Below are positions 25,917-35,343 of a stretch of DNA of 64,000 nucleotides, in pieces. Under the pieces are notes generated by a model. The model was given only the letters and a program-made list of their open reading frames with translations, did not search any database and was not told where the DNA came from. Source of the stretch: Mesobacillus selenatarsenatis SF-1 (GTDB lineage Bacteria; Bacillota; Bacilli; Bacillales; Cytobacillaceae); NCBI RefSeq assembly GCF_000813125.1, contig NZ_BASE01000058.1:33899-97898 (forward strand), read 5' to 3'. A program made the translations under genes and the position numbers. The stretch's first letter is position 1. Each line of letters starts with the position of its first letter.

Positions 25917-26366
25917 TCGAATAGCTTTTCTTTCCTCAAGTTTCTGCGCGATCGCTGTCGTAAGCTCTTGACCGCTTTTCGGGAGTGAAGATTTCATGAC
26001 TGCATTCATAACTGGTGCAAGGGCGCCGTCTGCAGTCATTTCAAGATAACCAGTCATCTTTGTCCGGTTTTGTCCTAACGCTTCTGCGTTAAAATATCCT
26101 TTACCAGTCAGATTTTCATTGATGCCCTTCAAGTCGAATGTCACCCGTGTCGGTTCAATCCACTCTCTTATGGTAACCTGTAAACTGATTTTCTTCTTCA
26201 ATACACCAACCGTCTCCTTGAATGCCCATTTGGACTGCTTTTCGCTTAATTTTTCATGACTGATATATCCGGGCAATAATGGTGCCCAGTTGTCCATGTC
26301 TTTTACGAAATCCCAAACCTGGTCTATCGGAACATCAATTATGATATCATGTCTTCCTTCTGGCAT
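25914..26366 (-). CDS. CoxG-like SRPBCC (START-like) domain protein
   Basis: This 150-residue protein has the helix-grip fold of the SRPBCC superfamily. The N-terminal DVPIDQVWDFVKDMDNWAPLLPG and the later KMTGYLEMTADGALAPVMNAVMK match the CoxG/polyketide cyclase group. CoxG helps carbon monoxide dehydrogenase attach to the membrane in some bacteria, but no cox genes are near. A lipid- or ligand-binding role is all that can be said. The ATG follows AAAGGAGGA. Confidence 0.85.
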   Translation of the reverse strand: MPEGRHDIIIDVPIDQVWDFVKDMDNWAPLLPGYISHEKLSEKQSKWAFKETVGVLKKKISLQVTIREWIEPTRVTFDLKGINENLTGKGYFNAEALGQNRTKMTGYLEMTADGALAPVMNAVMKSSLPKSGQELTTAIAQKLEERKAIR

Positions 26367-26561
26367 GATTTCTCCTCCTTTGTTGAAAATATCCTCTAAG
26401 AGTTATATGTTTTACAGACGGATTTATACTTCATTAAATAATCTTCTGCTGCCCTTAAAATGGATAACTAAGAAACAGCTAGATGGGCAGTCCTTTCGCA
26501 GAGATAAGGCCACCTGAAAAAGATCAATCACCGATCCATATTGTATTTTCCCTTGTAAAAA

Positions 26562-26590
26562 TAAAAAACACACCTAGTTTGGTGTGTTTG
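26562..26590 (-). terminator. Terminator overlapping the end of the metallo-beta-lactamase gene
   Basis: On the minus strand ACACACC and GGTGTGT form a 7-bp stem followed by TTTTTATTTTT. The last codons and TAG stop of the upstream gene lie inside the hairpin. Confidence 0.75.
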
Positions 26591-27446
26591 ATGACATTTC
26601 AAATCCATTGACGAAGTATTCAATCGTTTCAAGTTCTTCTTCTGTAAGGTCCCTGTTAACCTTTTTTCTGAAATCCTCTATCATCAATTTTGAATTTCCA
26701 CGATGTTTTTCAGTCAGATCACCAATAGACCTAAGGAGATTCGCTTGGTCTTGGAACTCTTTTTTAGAAATTATGCCAGAGTGAGAAAGTATGAAAGTGT
26801 CTGCATCAAACACTTCAATTTTCCTCAGTAAGTCTCTTGTTCCCTCGACAGTATAGTTGTCTTTTGCCGAAAAGATATCGGGATAAATGCTGTCAGCCAG
26901 GAACAATATTTTTTCCTCTTTGACATATACGACCACCGAATCTTCAGCATGGTCACCGCCCACATGCTTGATAACGCAGGTAATGCCACCAAGATCTATT
27001 TCGATTTCATCATCAAAGGTCACCTCAGGCAAAGTGATTGTAATGTCCCGATGATCCGGAAACTCTTGTTTAATTGCGTTCGCGCAAAATTCAATTTCAG
27101 TTCCTTCTGCTACCCTTTGGTCTATTGCCTCATTTGACCAGGATAACGGGAGCAGCTTTTCAATATCATTCCTCGTTTTCTTTGAAGAGAATGAAACGGT
27201 ATTTCCAAGCGCAGACAGGCCGAATATATGGTCCCAATGCCAGTGTGTCAAAACCACATAAGATGGCTCATCTACACCCTGTACTTTTAACATATCTTTG
27301 AAAAGATTGGCGTGGTCTTCAGAGTTCCCGGCGTCAATCATCAGCGTTCTTTCATTGCCTGCGACCATCCCCAGGATTGGTCTGTCTGTTTCAGAAACAG
27401 GCGTCATATACCAAAATCGCTTCCCTATTCTTTCGATTGATTGCAT
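26574..27446 (-). CDS. Metallo-beta-lactamase fold hydrolase
   Basis: This 290-residue protein has the metallo-beta-lactamase signature THWHWDHIFG at about residues 62-71, followed by a GGDHAEDSVVVYV segment (third zinc histidine), LFLADSIYPD (bridging aspartate) and LSHSG near residue 200. Both zinc sites appear intact. The substrate is not apparent. It follows the alpha/beta hydrolase gene by nine bases and is probably cotranscribed with it. Its last residues are encoded inside the terminator hairpin. Confidence 0.9.
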   Translation of the reverse strand: MQSIERIGKRFWYMTPVSETDRPILGMVAGNERTLMIDAGNSEDHANLFKDMLKVQGVDEPSYVVLTHWHWDHIFGLSALGNTVSFSSKKTRNDIEKLLPLSWSNEAIDQRVAEGTEIEFCANAIKQEFPDHRDITITLPEVTFDDEIEIDLGGITCVIKHVGGDHAEDSVVVYVKEEKILFLADSIYPDIFSAKDNYTVEGTRDLLRKIEVFDADTFILSHSGIISKKEFQDQANLLRSIGDLTEKHRGNSKLMIEDFRKKVNRDLTEEELETIEYFVNGFEMSSNTPN

Positions 27447-27455
27447 TTAATTCAC

Positions 27456-28421
27456 CTATTTTCCAGTGGCTTTTGTCCAGAATTCCTTTAATTTTTCTTG
27501 ATACTCTTGTTCAGCGATAGTGTATGCCTCCGTGTGCCCGGCGCCAGGAACAATCCATAGTTCTTTATCGCTTTTCGCTATTTCAAAAATGCGTTTTCCC
27601 ATTTCAGTCGGTACTAATGCATCCTTGTCACCGTGAATGATGAGTAATGGGAGTCTATTTTTCTCAACACTGTCTAATGCCGAAGCTTCAGCGAATGTGT
27701 AGCCTGCCCTGATATTCGTGATCACAGAGGTAACCTGCATGACCGGGAATGCTGGAAGATTATACAGGTATTTCAATTGGTGGCTCAGTTCCTCAAGAAC
27801 CGTCGTATACCCGCTGTCAGCAATAATTCCCTTGACCTGTTCAGGAAGTTTTTCTCCGCTTGCCATCAGTACAGTTGCTGCACCCATGGAAAAGCCATGC
27901 AGGAAAATATCATCAGTCCCAGCTTCTTTAGCTAAAAACTTTGACCATAGTACGTAATCCTTGCGATCATGCCATCCATAACCTATATAATCACCTTCAC
28001 TCAAGCCATGACCTCTCGCATCAGGCTTAAGAATATCATACCCTTGCTCATAGTAAAACTTCGTGATTCCAGGCATTTGCTCACTATTCCCTTTATATCC
28101 ATGAGCTAAAATCACAGCTTTTCCAGAAGGATTAGCATTTTTTAAGAAACGTGCCTTCAGCTTAAGGCCGTCATCGGATTTTATTTCTACCATTTCAAAG
28201 TTTTGCTTTTCGGTCCAGGCTGTAATTTCCTCCAGTTTCTTCTGCTCTTCTTCTTCACTAAGCAGTTTGGCTGCTGTGACACTTTCCCCGCCGCCATGAA
28301 GATCCATAGATTCTTGACTTCGATTTATGGCAACATTATAAAAGTAATTACCAGCAGCAATCAATCCGATGAAAATCGCGAGAAACGTACCGATCGCTAT
28401 CAATATTATCTTTTCCTTCAT
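27456..28421 (-). CDS. Alpha/beta hydrolase with N-terminal membrane anchor (YqkD-like)
   Basis: This 321-residue protein has an N-terminal membrane segment (IILIAIGTFLAIFIGLIAAG) and an alpha/beta hydrolase domain. The nucleophile elbow is HGFSMGAATV at about residue 170, the oxyanion region VILAHGYKGNSEQMPG lies near residue 105, and the C-terminal acid and histidine are in IIHGDKDALVP and GAGHTEAY. It is similar in layout to B. subtilis YqkD. The ATG follows AAGGGGAA. It heads a two-gene operon with the metallo-beta-lactamase gene. Confidence 0.9.
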   Translation of the reverse strand: MKEKIILIAIGTFLAIFIGLIAAGNYFYNVAINRSQESMDLHGGGESVTAAKLLSEEEEQKKLEEITAWTEKQNFEMVEIKSDDGLKLKARFLKNANPSGKAVILAHGYKGNSEQMPGITKFYYEQGYDILKPDARGHGLSEGDYIGYGWHDRKDYVLWSKFLAKEAGTDDIFLHGFSMGAATVLMASGEKLPEQVKGIIADSGYTTVLEELSHQLKYLYNLPAFPVMQVTSVITNIRAGYTFAEASALDSVEKNRLPLLIIHGDKDALVPTEMGKRIFEIAKSDKELWIVPGAGHTEAYTIAEQEYQEKLKEFWTKATGK

Positions 28422-28575
28422 AGCCAGATTCCCCTTTTTCCCCTAGTTTCTTTATCTATTTAAAAATAGTTTACCAGATAGGGCGAAAAAAAGACCATTT
28501 TGCAGCATTTTGTAAAAGTTAGATTTGCAGGTTTCATGGGTATATATAAGTAAAACCGATAGGAGGCTGATTGAA

Positions 28576-28884
28576 ATGGGAATTGAGAAAAAACATATCC
28601 TTAAATCATATAAAAACGAACAAAAAGCTATTGATTCAATTGAAAAGATAAAGGATGAAAAAGATAATCCTGTCAACAGTTCCATTTCAGGCTATAATGT
28701 CGAAAAGAAATCGACTAAAGAATATCCTACCAACGCCTTCAGCCCAGGCGAGCTTGATATGGGAGAACCTGCATTTAAAGATTACGAGGATGACCCTACA
28801 GAAAACCCCGGGGTAGAAACGAATAAAAACAAGGATATCGACAGGCCGTTGCCTGAACGAGCAATGAATAATCGCATCAGATAA
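28576..28884 (+). CDS. Hydrophilic protein of unknown function (102 aa)
   Basis: The ATG at 28576 follows ATAGGAGGCTG. The 102-residue product (MGIEKKHILKSYKNEQKAID...) is rich in Lys, Glu, Asp, Asn and Pro and looks disordered after the first 40 residues. No signal peptide or cysteines are seen. Similar small hydrophilic proteins in Bacillus are often made during stationary phase or sporulation, but that is only an analogy. It ends at a strong hairpin shared with the sirtuin gene. Confidence 0.72.
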   Translation: MGIEKKHILKSYKNEQKAIDSIEKIKDEKDNPVNSSISGYNVEKKSTKEYPTNAFSPGELDMGEPAFKDYEDDPTENPGVETNKNKDIDRPLPERAMNNRIR

Positions 28885-28888
28885 GACC

Positions 28889-28918
28889 AGGTGCACGGAT
28901 TTTCCGTGCACCTTTACT
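28889..28918. terminator. Bidirectional terminator
   Basis: AGGTGCACGGA, TTT and TCCGTGCACCT form an 11-bp perfect stem followed by TTACTAT. It lies between convergent genes. Confidence 0.8.
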
Positions 28919-29669
28919 ATAGACTTCGATCTATACTGGTTAATGTTTTGCCTATGGAGTCCTGGATCACATATGTATCAGGTGCATAGTCATATGGAGT
29001 CTCACCCTTGTTGATGATAATCATAGGAATTCCGTCATTTTTATATTGAGGAAAGGCTGAAAATGGTGTAACTTTCAAACTCGAACCCAACACTAGCAAA
29101 CAGTCCGCGTCAGCTATAAATCCTAGAATCTGTTCAAACCCTTCAGCTGTGAACCATTCCCCCGCATCCCCGAATAAAACGACATCTGGTTTTATGTAGC
29201 TTCCTGAATTGCAGCGATCGCAAACATAATAATGATTTGTCTCTTTCATTCTGTTTATCATTTCTTCCAAACTATATTTCACGCCACAATTTAGACAGGA
29301 AGACGTTTTCATAGTTCCATGGAATTCAATGACACTTTTATTTCCTGCTTTTTGATGGAGGCCATCTATATTTTGCGTAATGATATGATGAACTTTTCCC
29401 TCTTTCTCCCATTTAGCAAGAATATCGTGTCCTTTATTCGGAACAGCATTTGGATGGTATAGATTTTCGATTGCGAATTCGTAAAAATCTTTTGGATTCT
29501 TGTAAAAATACTCTAAAGACAGGATGTATTCTGGAGCCATGGCATAAAGCCCTGTGCTAGAACGAAAATCCCTGATTCCGGATTCAGTGCTGATTCCTGC
29601 CCCAGAAAGCACAACAATTTTGTTGGCATTTTGTATGATTTTCGTACTTAACTCAAGATTTAAGTCCAT
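28917..29669 (-). CDS. Sir2-family NAD-dependent protein deacylase
   Basis: This 250-residue sirtuin removes acyl groups from lysines using NAD. It shows GAGISTESGIRDFRS at about residues 23-37, the TQNIDGLH motif at about 99-106 and the catalytic histidine in EFHGTM. Four zinc cysteines appear as CLNC and CDRC, and the NAD-binding LVLGSSLKV lies near residue 195. In Bacillus this family includes SrtN/YhdZ, but this sequence differs enough that I leave the symbol blank. It is divergent from bioY. Confidence 0.93.
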   Translation of the reverse strand: MDLNLELSTKIIQNANKIVVLSGAGISTESGIRDFRSSTGLYAMAPEYILSLEYFYKNPKDFYEFAIENLYHPNAVPNKGHDILAKWEKEGKVHHIITQNIDGLHQKAGNKSVIEFHGTMKTSSCLNCGVKYSLEEMINRMKETNHYYVCDRCNSGSYIKPDVVLFGDAGEWFTAEGFEQILGFIADADCLLVLGSSLKVTPFSAFPQYKNDGIPMIIINKGETPYDYAPDTYVIQDSIGKTLTSIDRSL

Positions 29670-29702
29670 GAATATCAGCTCCTTAATTAAGTTAATTTAT
29701 TT

Positions 29703-29732
29703 ATGTTAACCAAATTATTTTTGTGTTGACAT
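29703..29732 (+). promoter_or_regulatory. Candidate BirA operator upstream of bioY
   Basis: ATGTTAACC at 29703-29711 and TGTTGACAT at 29724-29732 form an imperfect inverted repeat with a 12-base spacer. It resembles the Bacillus BirA half-site pair GTTAACC/GGTTAAC. The right half overlaps a TTGACA that could be the -35 element of the bioY promoter, so binding would block transcription. The spacer is one base shorter than in the B. subtilis bio operator as I recall it. Confidence 0.55.
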
Positions 29733-29791
29733 ATAATATTCAAAAAGTTTAATCTATTATTGCACATAAAATACATAAAGGGGATTTAGTA

Positions 29792-30382
29792 ATGAAATTT
29801 AGAACTCTTGATTTAACATTGGCAGCGATGTTTGTTGCCCTGATGGCTTTTGGCTCGAACATCACATCTATTGTACCATTCATGGTTGTCGGCGGCGTGC
29901 CGATCACATTGCAAACCTTCTTCGCCATTCTTGCTGGAGCCGTTCTAGGCAGCAGGTTAGGCGCTATTTCAATGGTCGTTTACGCATTAGTAGGACTAGT
30001 AGGTGTCCCGGTTTTCGCTCAATTCAGTGCAGGTTTTGGAACATTGATCAGCCCGACTTTCGGATTTATTCTTTCATTTATTTTTACTGCTTACGCTGTT
30101 GGTAAAATTGTTGAGAAGAAACGTAGTGTTGCGACATTCATCATTGCATCACTAATTGGACTTGCCATTAATTATATCATCGGAACAAACTGGATGTATT
30201 TTGCCTATAAATTCTGGGCAGCAGCTCCAAAAGGCTTTTCGTATGAAATGGCTTGGCTTTGGATGGTCGTTCCGCTGCCAAAAGATATCATCCTTGCTGT
30301 TTTTGCGGGCCTGATGGCAGCAAGACTTGAAAGATCTGTGCTTTCGAGACCAAGCTTCAGCCATTTACGCAAAACAGCTTAA
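29792..30382 (+). CDS. bioY: Biotin transporter substrate-binding subunit BioY
   Basis: This 196-residue protein has about six membrane segments and BioY family marks: LDLTLAAMFVALMAFGSNIT at the N-terminus, the VPITLQTFFAILAGAVLGSR motif near residue 37, and the conserved GLAINYIIGTNWMYFAY region. BioY is the S-component of ECF-type biotin uptake and can work with a shared energizing module encoded elsewhere. The ATG follows AAAGGGGAT. The candidate BirA site upstream fits biotin repression. It ends in an exceptionally long hairpin. Confidence 0.95.
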   Translation: MKFRTLDLTLAAMFVALMAFGSNITSIVPFMVVGGVPITLQTFFAILAGAVLGSRLGAISMVVYALVGLVGVPVFAQFSAGFGTLISPTFGFILSFIFTAYAVGKIVEKKRSVATFIIASLIGLAINYIIGTNWMYFAYKFWAAAPKGFSYEMAWLWMVVPLPKDIILAVFAGLMAARLERSVLSRPSFSHLRKTA

Positions 30383-30409
30383 TAAGATAGGCTGTTGTTT
30401 TAAAAAATT

Positions 30410-30450
30410 GCACAAAGAAGGACAGCTATTACAGCTGTCCTTCTTTGTGC
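30410..30450. terminator. Strong bidirectional terminator after bioY
   Basis: An 18-bp perfect stem (GCACAAAGAAGGACAGCT and its complement, five-base loop ATTAC) lies between bioY and the convergent small-protein operon. Confidence 0.85.
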
Positions 30451-30519
30451 CCGGCAAGTCCTATGTTCACTAGAACGATGTGAGAAGTCTCTGGCTCCTC
30501 ACACCAGACAACTCCCAGA

Positions 30520-30642
30520 TCATTTCCTTGTATTCCGCTTTTCAATTTTCTTGTGTTCAGGTTTTTTCGGATAATCAGCAGCACCTTCAGGCGGCGCAGT
30601 GAAATCTCCTCTTTGGTCGAGGTAATTGTTTTTATTTTTCAT
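30520..30642 (-). CDS. Small basic protein of unknown function (40 aa)
   Basis: ATG at 30642 follows AAAAGGAGAAG, and a 40-codon frame ends with TGA at 30520. The product begins MKNKNNYLDQRGDFTAPPEG and ends in a lysine/arginine-rich tail (KKPEHKKIEKRNTRK). It lies 19 bases after the 62-residue gene and is probably cotranscribed with it. No family is recognised. Confidence 0.7.
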   Translation of the reverse strand: MKNKNNYLDQRGDFTAPPEGAADYPKKPEHKKIEKRNTRK

Positions 30643-30661
30643 TAAATCTTCTCCTTTTCAA

Positions 30662-30850
30662 TTACATACCTGGTTGATGTTCCTTCAATTGTTTCTCGAT
30701 CGCCTTATCCCTCTCTCCTCCATCTGCAAGTTCTTCTGAAAACTCATGTTCCTGAACTTGAAGTCCTGGCTTTCTCACAAGCTTTGAGCTCGCAATTGTT
30801 TCGGCAGAAAGGTTGTTATTCGGAGCACCTTCTTCATTCCATTTTCCCAT
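30662..30850 (-). CDS. Small hydrophilic protein of unknown function (62 aa)
   Basis: The ATG at 30850 is preceded by AAGGAGGTTAGG. The 62-residue product (MGKWNEEGAPNNNLSAETIA...) is hydrophilic, predicted disordered and ends EKQLKEHQPGM. It forms a probable two-gene operon with the 40-residue gene downstream. No family can be named; small proteins of this style in Bacillus are often sporulation- or stress-related. Confidence 0.7.
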   Translation of the reverse strand: MGKWNEEGAPNNNLSAETIASSKLVRKPGLQVQEHEFSEELADGGERDKAIEKQLKEHQPGM

Positions 30851-31017
30851 TAACCTAACCTCCTTTTCCTTACTATTTGTTTTTGGCTTATTTCGCATTC
30901 ATCGGTGGTTTTTGTAAATGTTCTTGACTCAGCAAGCATCTTGGCTCTATAAAGCGTGCTTTTCAGGATGCCAACCCTTCCTGAAAGTGGATTCTTCATT
31001 AAGAACATTCAGCCTAA

Positions 31018-31060
31018 CTGAAAAATGGAGCCCTTCACCATCGGCGGAGGGCTCCACTTT
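31018..31060 (-). terminator. Terminator of the S8 peptidase gene
   Basis: On the minus strand TGGAGCCC and GGGCTCCA form the base of a long hairpin, followed by TTTTTCAG. It begins about nine bases after the stop codon. Confidence 0.8.
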
Positions 31061-31068
31061 GAATTTTA

Positions 31069-34000
31069 CTACTTCTTCCCTTTTTTCTTTACGTTGATGA
31101 ACAACTTGCCATCAGCGGTCTTTCTTGTTTCATTGCCGTAGGAATCAACTGCTTTAACTTCAATAACTGCTCCATCTGCTACGAAATCTTTCGTAGCTGT
31201 GTAGTATCCCACATAATAACCTGGGGACAACTCACGCATCGGAAGTTCAGTCGCATTGGTAGTTTGCGCGTTGTTTGTTAAAGGCATGTGAAGGACAAAT
31301 GTCGCATCCAGGTCCTCTTCACTCGTGAACTCGATTTTTACACTTTCACCTTTCTTGAGTGTAACATCCTCTGCCGGTTTCAATTCTGAGATGACAGGAG
31401 CCGTGAATTTTACATCGACAGTCACAATTTCTTCTGAAGTGTTGCCCGCTTTATCATTGGCAACGACCTTGATTTCATTAACACCCTCATCCAGCATGAC
31501 TCTTGCTGAATACTTTCCATCCTCTACCTTGGCAGCAGTTCCATTGACTGTTACTGTGTCCAAATGATCGTCAGCAATTGTTCCCGTTACTGTCACTGTT
31601 TCTTTATTAATCTTGCTGCTGTCTGCTGGTGAAGTAATCGTCAACTCTGGTGCATGTGGATCATAAGTGACCGTAACTGCTTCAGATGGGTCTGTAACAC
31701 CTTGCTCTGTCGAAGCTTTAGCTGTTAAAGTGTTTTCGCCTTCCTGGAGTTCGACCTCAACTTCGTAAGAACGATCATCATTGGCGGCAACCGTAGCAAC
31801 CTCTTCTCCATCATTGTAAATATGGACAGTCGTTGTAGGGGCTGCTTCACCTTTAACTGTTACAGTTCCATCGTTTGTGAAAGACCCATCAACTGGAGAT
31901 GAAATGGTTGGTGCTGTCACTTCATAATCTACAACTGCGCGAATCATATAGTTTCCTTCATCTTCTGGTGAAGGTGACCAGCCACCGCCGACCAGCTGCC
32001 AGCTCCTTAAGGCATTTTCACCATCTTCATCTGTTGCAAGTCCTGGCGAAGCTGTATTGATGCCAGCCTGGATATAGACTAGGTAGAAATCGCCTTCTAC
32101 CACGATTCCATGGCTGCTCAAATCAACATGTGTCCACTCGCCATTCCTTAATGCCGTTGCATCGATCGGACCTGCGAGTTTCTTTCCGGGTGCTCCATCA
32201 GTGCCAGTAGCATCATAAACTTCTACCTTGAAGTCTGTGCCGCCTGGAACCGGCCACTCTGTATCCCAGAAACGGAACAAGCCGCCAGTAACCAATGCTT
32301 TATCATTGCCCTTTTCCAATGACATTTTCACTGCCCAGCCATTGCCTGCATCATAGAAGGCTCTTGCATTTTCAGCAGTGCCATCGTCGTAGCCAATTTC
32401 ACCAGGATACCCGATGAATGGTTTGATTTCGAAATCTTGCTGGATGTTCCCTTCGATATTAATTGAAGCTTCCTGACTGTAGTAATGAGGCGCAATTACC
32501 TTTAATGTGTACTCGCCTTCATATGCTGTCAGTGAGTATTGACCACTGTCATCAGTCGATACAGGTGCGATGTTCGCATCCTCTACGACGTAAACAGTTG
32601 CCCCCGCAACAGGCTCACCTGTTGCTTTGTTTGTAATGGAACCAGTTACCGTACCCTTAGGTAATTCCTCAAGGTTAAAGTTGGCGATTGCCTCTCCATC
32701 CTGTTCAATGTCAACCGTTTGTGTTTGCGGACGGAAACCATAAGCTTCTGCAATAACTGTAAAAGTACCTGCAGCATGAGTTAATTCATAACTGCCGTTT
32801 GCAGGGTTTGTTTTTACAGAACGTCCTGATTCCACCACTGAGACTTGTGCCTGCATAGGCAAAGCCATGGGTGAAGATGTGTTTTCAGCCTTCTTAGCCT
32901 TAGGAAGTGCGATGGTGATCTTATTTGCATCCACTGGCTCTTTCAAGCTTGCTTTTGAATCATCTTTTTCAACGCCAAGATTGGCAGTTGCTTGTTCAGG
33001 GAGAGGAGTATCCGCCAAGCGGACGTCATCCAAGTACCAGCCATCCCTGACTACGCTGCCATCCGTTGTTACATTGAAGGCAATATAGATTCTCTGTCCT
33101 GCATATTCACTTAAATCAACTTCACCATCAATCCAGCCATTTGATAAATTGTTCACACGAAGTTTTTGAACCCAATTCACCGCATCTGTCGATACAAAAA
33201 CATGGCCGTAATCATAATTTCGCTCAAGGTTATACCACTGCTTGAACTGAAGGTAGCTGCTGCCCTCCGGCAAATCCATCGGCGGCATTTGCAATGACAT
33301 ATTCGCCCGGTTCTGGTATGTTCCTGCAAGCGTCGTTCCATAAACTTTTTCACCTGATAAAGCGGATCCAGGACCTGATGTCGGAGTTCCCCATTCCCAG
33401 CTGTTTGCATCTCCATATGTGGTCCATCCAGCAGTATCATTTTCAAAGTCTTGTTGGTATCCTACTGTTATTCCCGGCAAGACATTTACACTGTGCTCAC
33501 TTACTGTTTCATTGCCTCCGAAATCGAATGCTTTCCATTTGTAGTTGAACTGACTGCCAGCGATGGCTTCCCCTGGCACGTCTGCGCGATATGTTCCATT
33601 GTTATAGTCACCATTAGTGCGAACTGCGGCAACAGATGACCAAGTTCCGTCCTCCAATTGATATTCAAGTTCTACATTTGTTACACTGATGTTGTCGACA
33701 GCTGAAGCCTCTAAAGTCAGCGGCATTCCTGCGAAAACCGTGGCAGGTTGGGAATGCTCTAATTCCGGCGCTTCACTGTCGTCTCCATCTTTTGTTACCT
33801 GACCTTTTAATTTTCCTAGGCCGGATACAACAGATGAAACAGCATCGAAAACATTCAATAATCCAGCTCCATAGCCGTTATTTGGAGATTCTGGGTATGC
33901 ATTGTCTGTTAATGGCAGTGCGGTAGTCATCAGAATTTCTTCTAATTCATCAACCCTCAGATTTGAATTTGCCTGCAGCAATAATGCTACTGCCGCTGAT

Positions 34001-35343
34001 ACATGCGGCCCGGCCATCGAAGTGCCATTCCATCCACCTTCATATCCGCCTCCTGGTACAGATGAACGAATATTGACTCCCGGTGCTGAAAGCTCAGGCT
34101 TGATTTCTCCATAAGGAGATGGGCCAAGCAATGAAAAGCTTCCTAGGTTATTGTTGATATCAGTCGCTCCTGTAGCCACTGATTCAGGATAGTTAGCAGG
34201 ATTAGCTACTGATCCTGGTCCTCCAGGATTACTGAACGTAGTATTTCCCGCTGAGAATTCCGGGAAGATCTCTGCCGCTCTCCAGGCTTGAACCATTGGA
34301 CGATACCATTCATCCATTCCTGCTCCGCCACCCCATGAATTGTTGACAACATCAGGGGCTAAATCAGGGTTTCCATTTGGAGCAAGAATCCACTCGCCTG
34401 CTTCCAACAGGTCAACATCAGTGCCGCCCGCAGCTGTAAAAGCTTTAACAGCTATCCATTTTGCTCCCGGTGCGACTCCGATCGCATTGGCACCATCTCG
34501 CTCTGCTCCGACCATCGTACCAGTTACATGTGTTCCATGACCATGGTCATCATATGGTGCAGATTGCCCAGCTACTGCATCAAACCAGTGATCTGCATGC
34601 GACGCTTCACCAGTTACTGCGTCATAACCTCGGTATTGATCCCGTAATGCTGGGTGGTTCCACTGTACACCTGTGTCGATGGAGGCAACTGTGATGCCGC
34701 TCCCGTCTATCCCCATATCCCATACAGCCGGTGCCCCAACCCGGTCAATATTCCATTCGATCGAATTTGTCTTGGCTGCAGGATCTTGTACAGCAACCGC
34801 CGACTTTTCCGGAACAAATAGCTGTCTTGTTTCATTAGGAAGGATTTTATCAACTTCCTGGAAGCCCGCTACTTTTTCCATTACTTCTCTAGTGGCAGTA
34901 ACGGCGATGCCATTAACTACATAATAAGAGTGAACATCTTTAGCGATTCCTTTTTTCTCTTGCTTTCTTAGGTATTCAAGGACATCAAATTGAGTCTGCT
35001 GAGCTTTTGCCTTCAGCTCGGAAACGACCGTGGAGCGTTTCATTGATTTAGCTTTAGCTGGCGTCGCCTTTTTTAAGCTGGCCTTTTTATCAGCCTCCTT
35101 GGCAACAGCATTCGTGTCCACCTGCTCCTTCATTTTAACAAGGAAGGTGACCTTTTCCTGCTCACCGAATTGATCATATAACTTCTTATTTACCTTTTGT
35201 CTTGAAGTCTGGATCGCTTCTTTTGCAGAAACACTTACTCCTTTGTTTGCCGCTGCAGTATTCATTTGAGTTTGTAAAAGCATTGGCAATACTAGTGCGG
35301 TTGTGAGAAGAACGGATAATAATCTGTTTTTCTTTCGTTTCAT
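31069..35343 (-). CDS. bpr: Secreted multidomain S8 serine peptidase, bacillopeptidase F type
   Basis: This 1424-residue precursor matches bacillopeptidase F of B. subtilis (about 1430 residues) in size and plan. A signal peptide (about residues 1-32) and a propeptide (to about 190) precede the subtilisin domain. The catalytic triad is Asp223 (VASIDTG), His269 (DDHGHGTHV) and Ser442 (GWNGTSMAGPH). Downstream are Ig-like repeats, a MAM-like region with YLQFKQWYNLERNYDYGH, a carboxypeptidase-regulatory-like repeat (GSITNKATGEPVAGATVYV), and bacterial Ig-like repeats to the C-terminus. No LPxTG anchor is seen, so it is likely secreted and processed. The ATG follows AGGAGGTAAG. It is monocistronic. 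Confidence 0.93.
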   Translation of the reverse strand: MKRKKNRLLSVLLTTALVLPMLLQTQMNTAAANKGVSVSAKEAIQTSRQKVNKKLYDQFGEQEKVTFLVKMKEQVDTNAVAKEADKKASLKKATPAKAKSMKRSTVVSELKAKAQQTQFDVLEYLRKQEKKGIAKDVHSYYVVNGIAVTATREVMEKVAGFQEVDKILPNETRQLFVPEKSAVAVQDPAAKTNSIEWNIDRVGAPAVWDMGIDGSGITVASIDTGVQWNHPALRDQYRGYDAVTGEASHADHWFDAVAGQSAPYDDHGHGTHVTGTMVGAERDGANAIGVAPGAKWIAVKAFTAAGGTDVDLLEAGEWILAPNGNPDLAPDVVNNSWGGGAGMDEWYRPMVQAWRAAEIFPEFSAGNTTFSNPGGPGSVANPANYPESVATGATDINNNLGSFSLLGPSPYGEIKPELSAPGVNIRSSVPGGGYEGGWNGTSMAGPHVSAAVALLLQANSNLRVDELEEILMTTALPLTDNAYPESPNNGYGAGLLNVFDAVSSVVSGLGKLKGQVTKDGDDSEAPELEHSQPATVFAGMPLTLEASAVDNISVTNVELEYQLEDGTWSSVAAVRTNGDYNNGTYRADVPGEAIAGSQFNYKWKAFDFGGNETVSEHSVNVLPGITVGYQQDFENDTAGWTTYGDANSWEWGTPTSGPGSALSGEKVYGTTLAGTYQNRANMSLQMPPMDLPEGSSYLQFKQWYNLERNYDYGHVFVSTDAVNWVQKLRVNNLSNGWIDGEVDLSEYAGQRIYIAFNVTTDGSVVRDGWYLDDVRLADTPLPEQATANLGVEKDDSKASLKEPVDANKITIALPKAKKAENTSSPMALPMQAQVSVVESGRSVKTNPANGSYELTHAAGTFTVIAEAYGFRPQTQTVDIEQDGEAIANFNLEELPKGTVTGSITNKATGEPVAGATVYVVEDANIAPVSTDDSGQYSLTAYEGEYTLKVIAPHYYSQEASINIEGNIQQDFEIKPFIGYPGEIGYDDGTAENARAFYDAGNGWAVKMSLEKGNDKALVTGGLFRFWDTEWPVPGGTDFKVEVYDATGTDGAPGKKLAGPIDATALRNGEWTHVDLSSHGIVVEGDFYLVYIQAGINTASPGLATDEDGENALRSWQLVGGGWSPSPEDEGNYMIRAVVDYEVTAPTISSPVDGSFTNDGTVTVKGEAAPTTTVHIYNDGEEVATVAANDDRSYEVEVELQEGENTLTAKASTEQGVTDPSEAVTVTYDPHAPELTITSPADSSKINKETVTVTGTIADDHLDTVTVNGTAAKVEDGKYSARVMLDEGVNEIKVVANDKAGNTSEEIVTVDVKFTAPVISELKPAEDVTLKKGESVKIEFTSEEDLDATFVLHMPLTNNAQTTNATELPMRELSPGYYVGYYTATKDFVADGAVIEVKAVDSYGNETRKTADGKLFINVKKKGKK

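Noticed and set aside
29726..29760. Complete sigma-A promoter for bioY
   Set aside because: TTGACA at 29726 is good, but no acceptable -10 lies 16-18 bases downstream; TATTAT is 23 bases away, so only the operator is reported.
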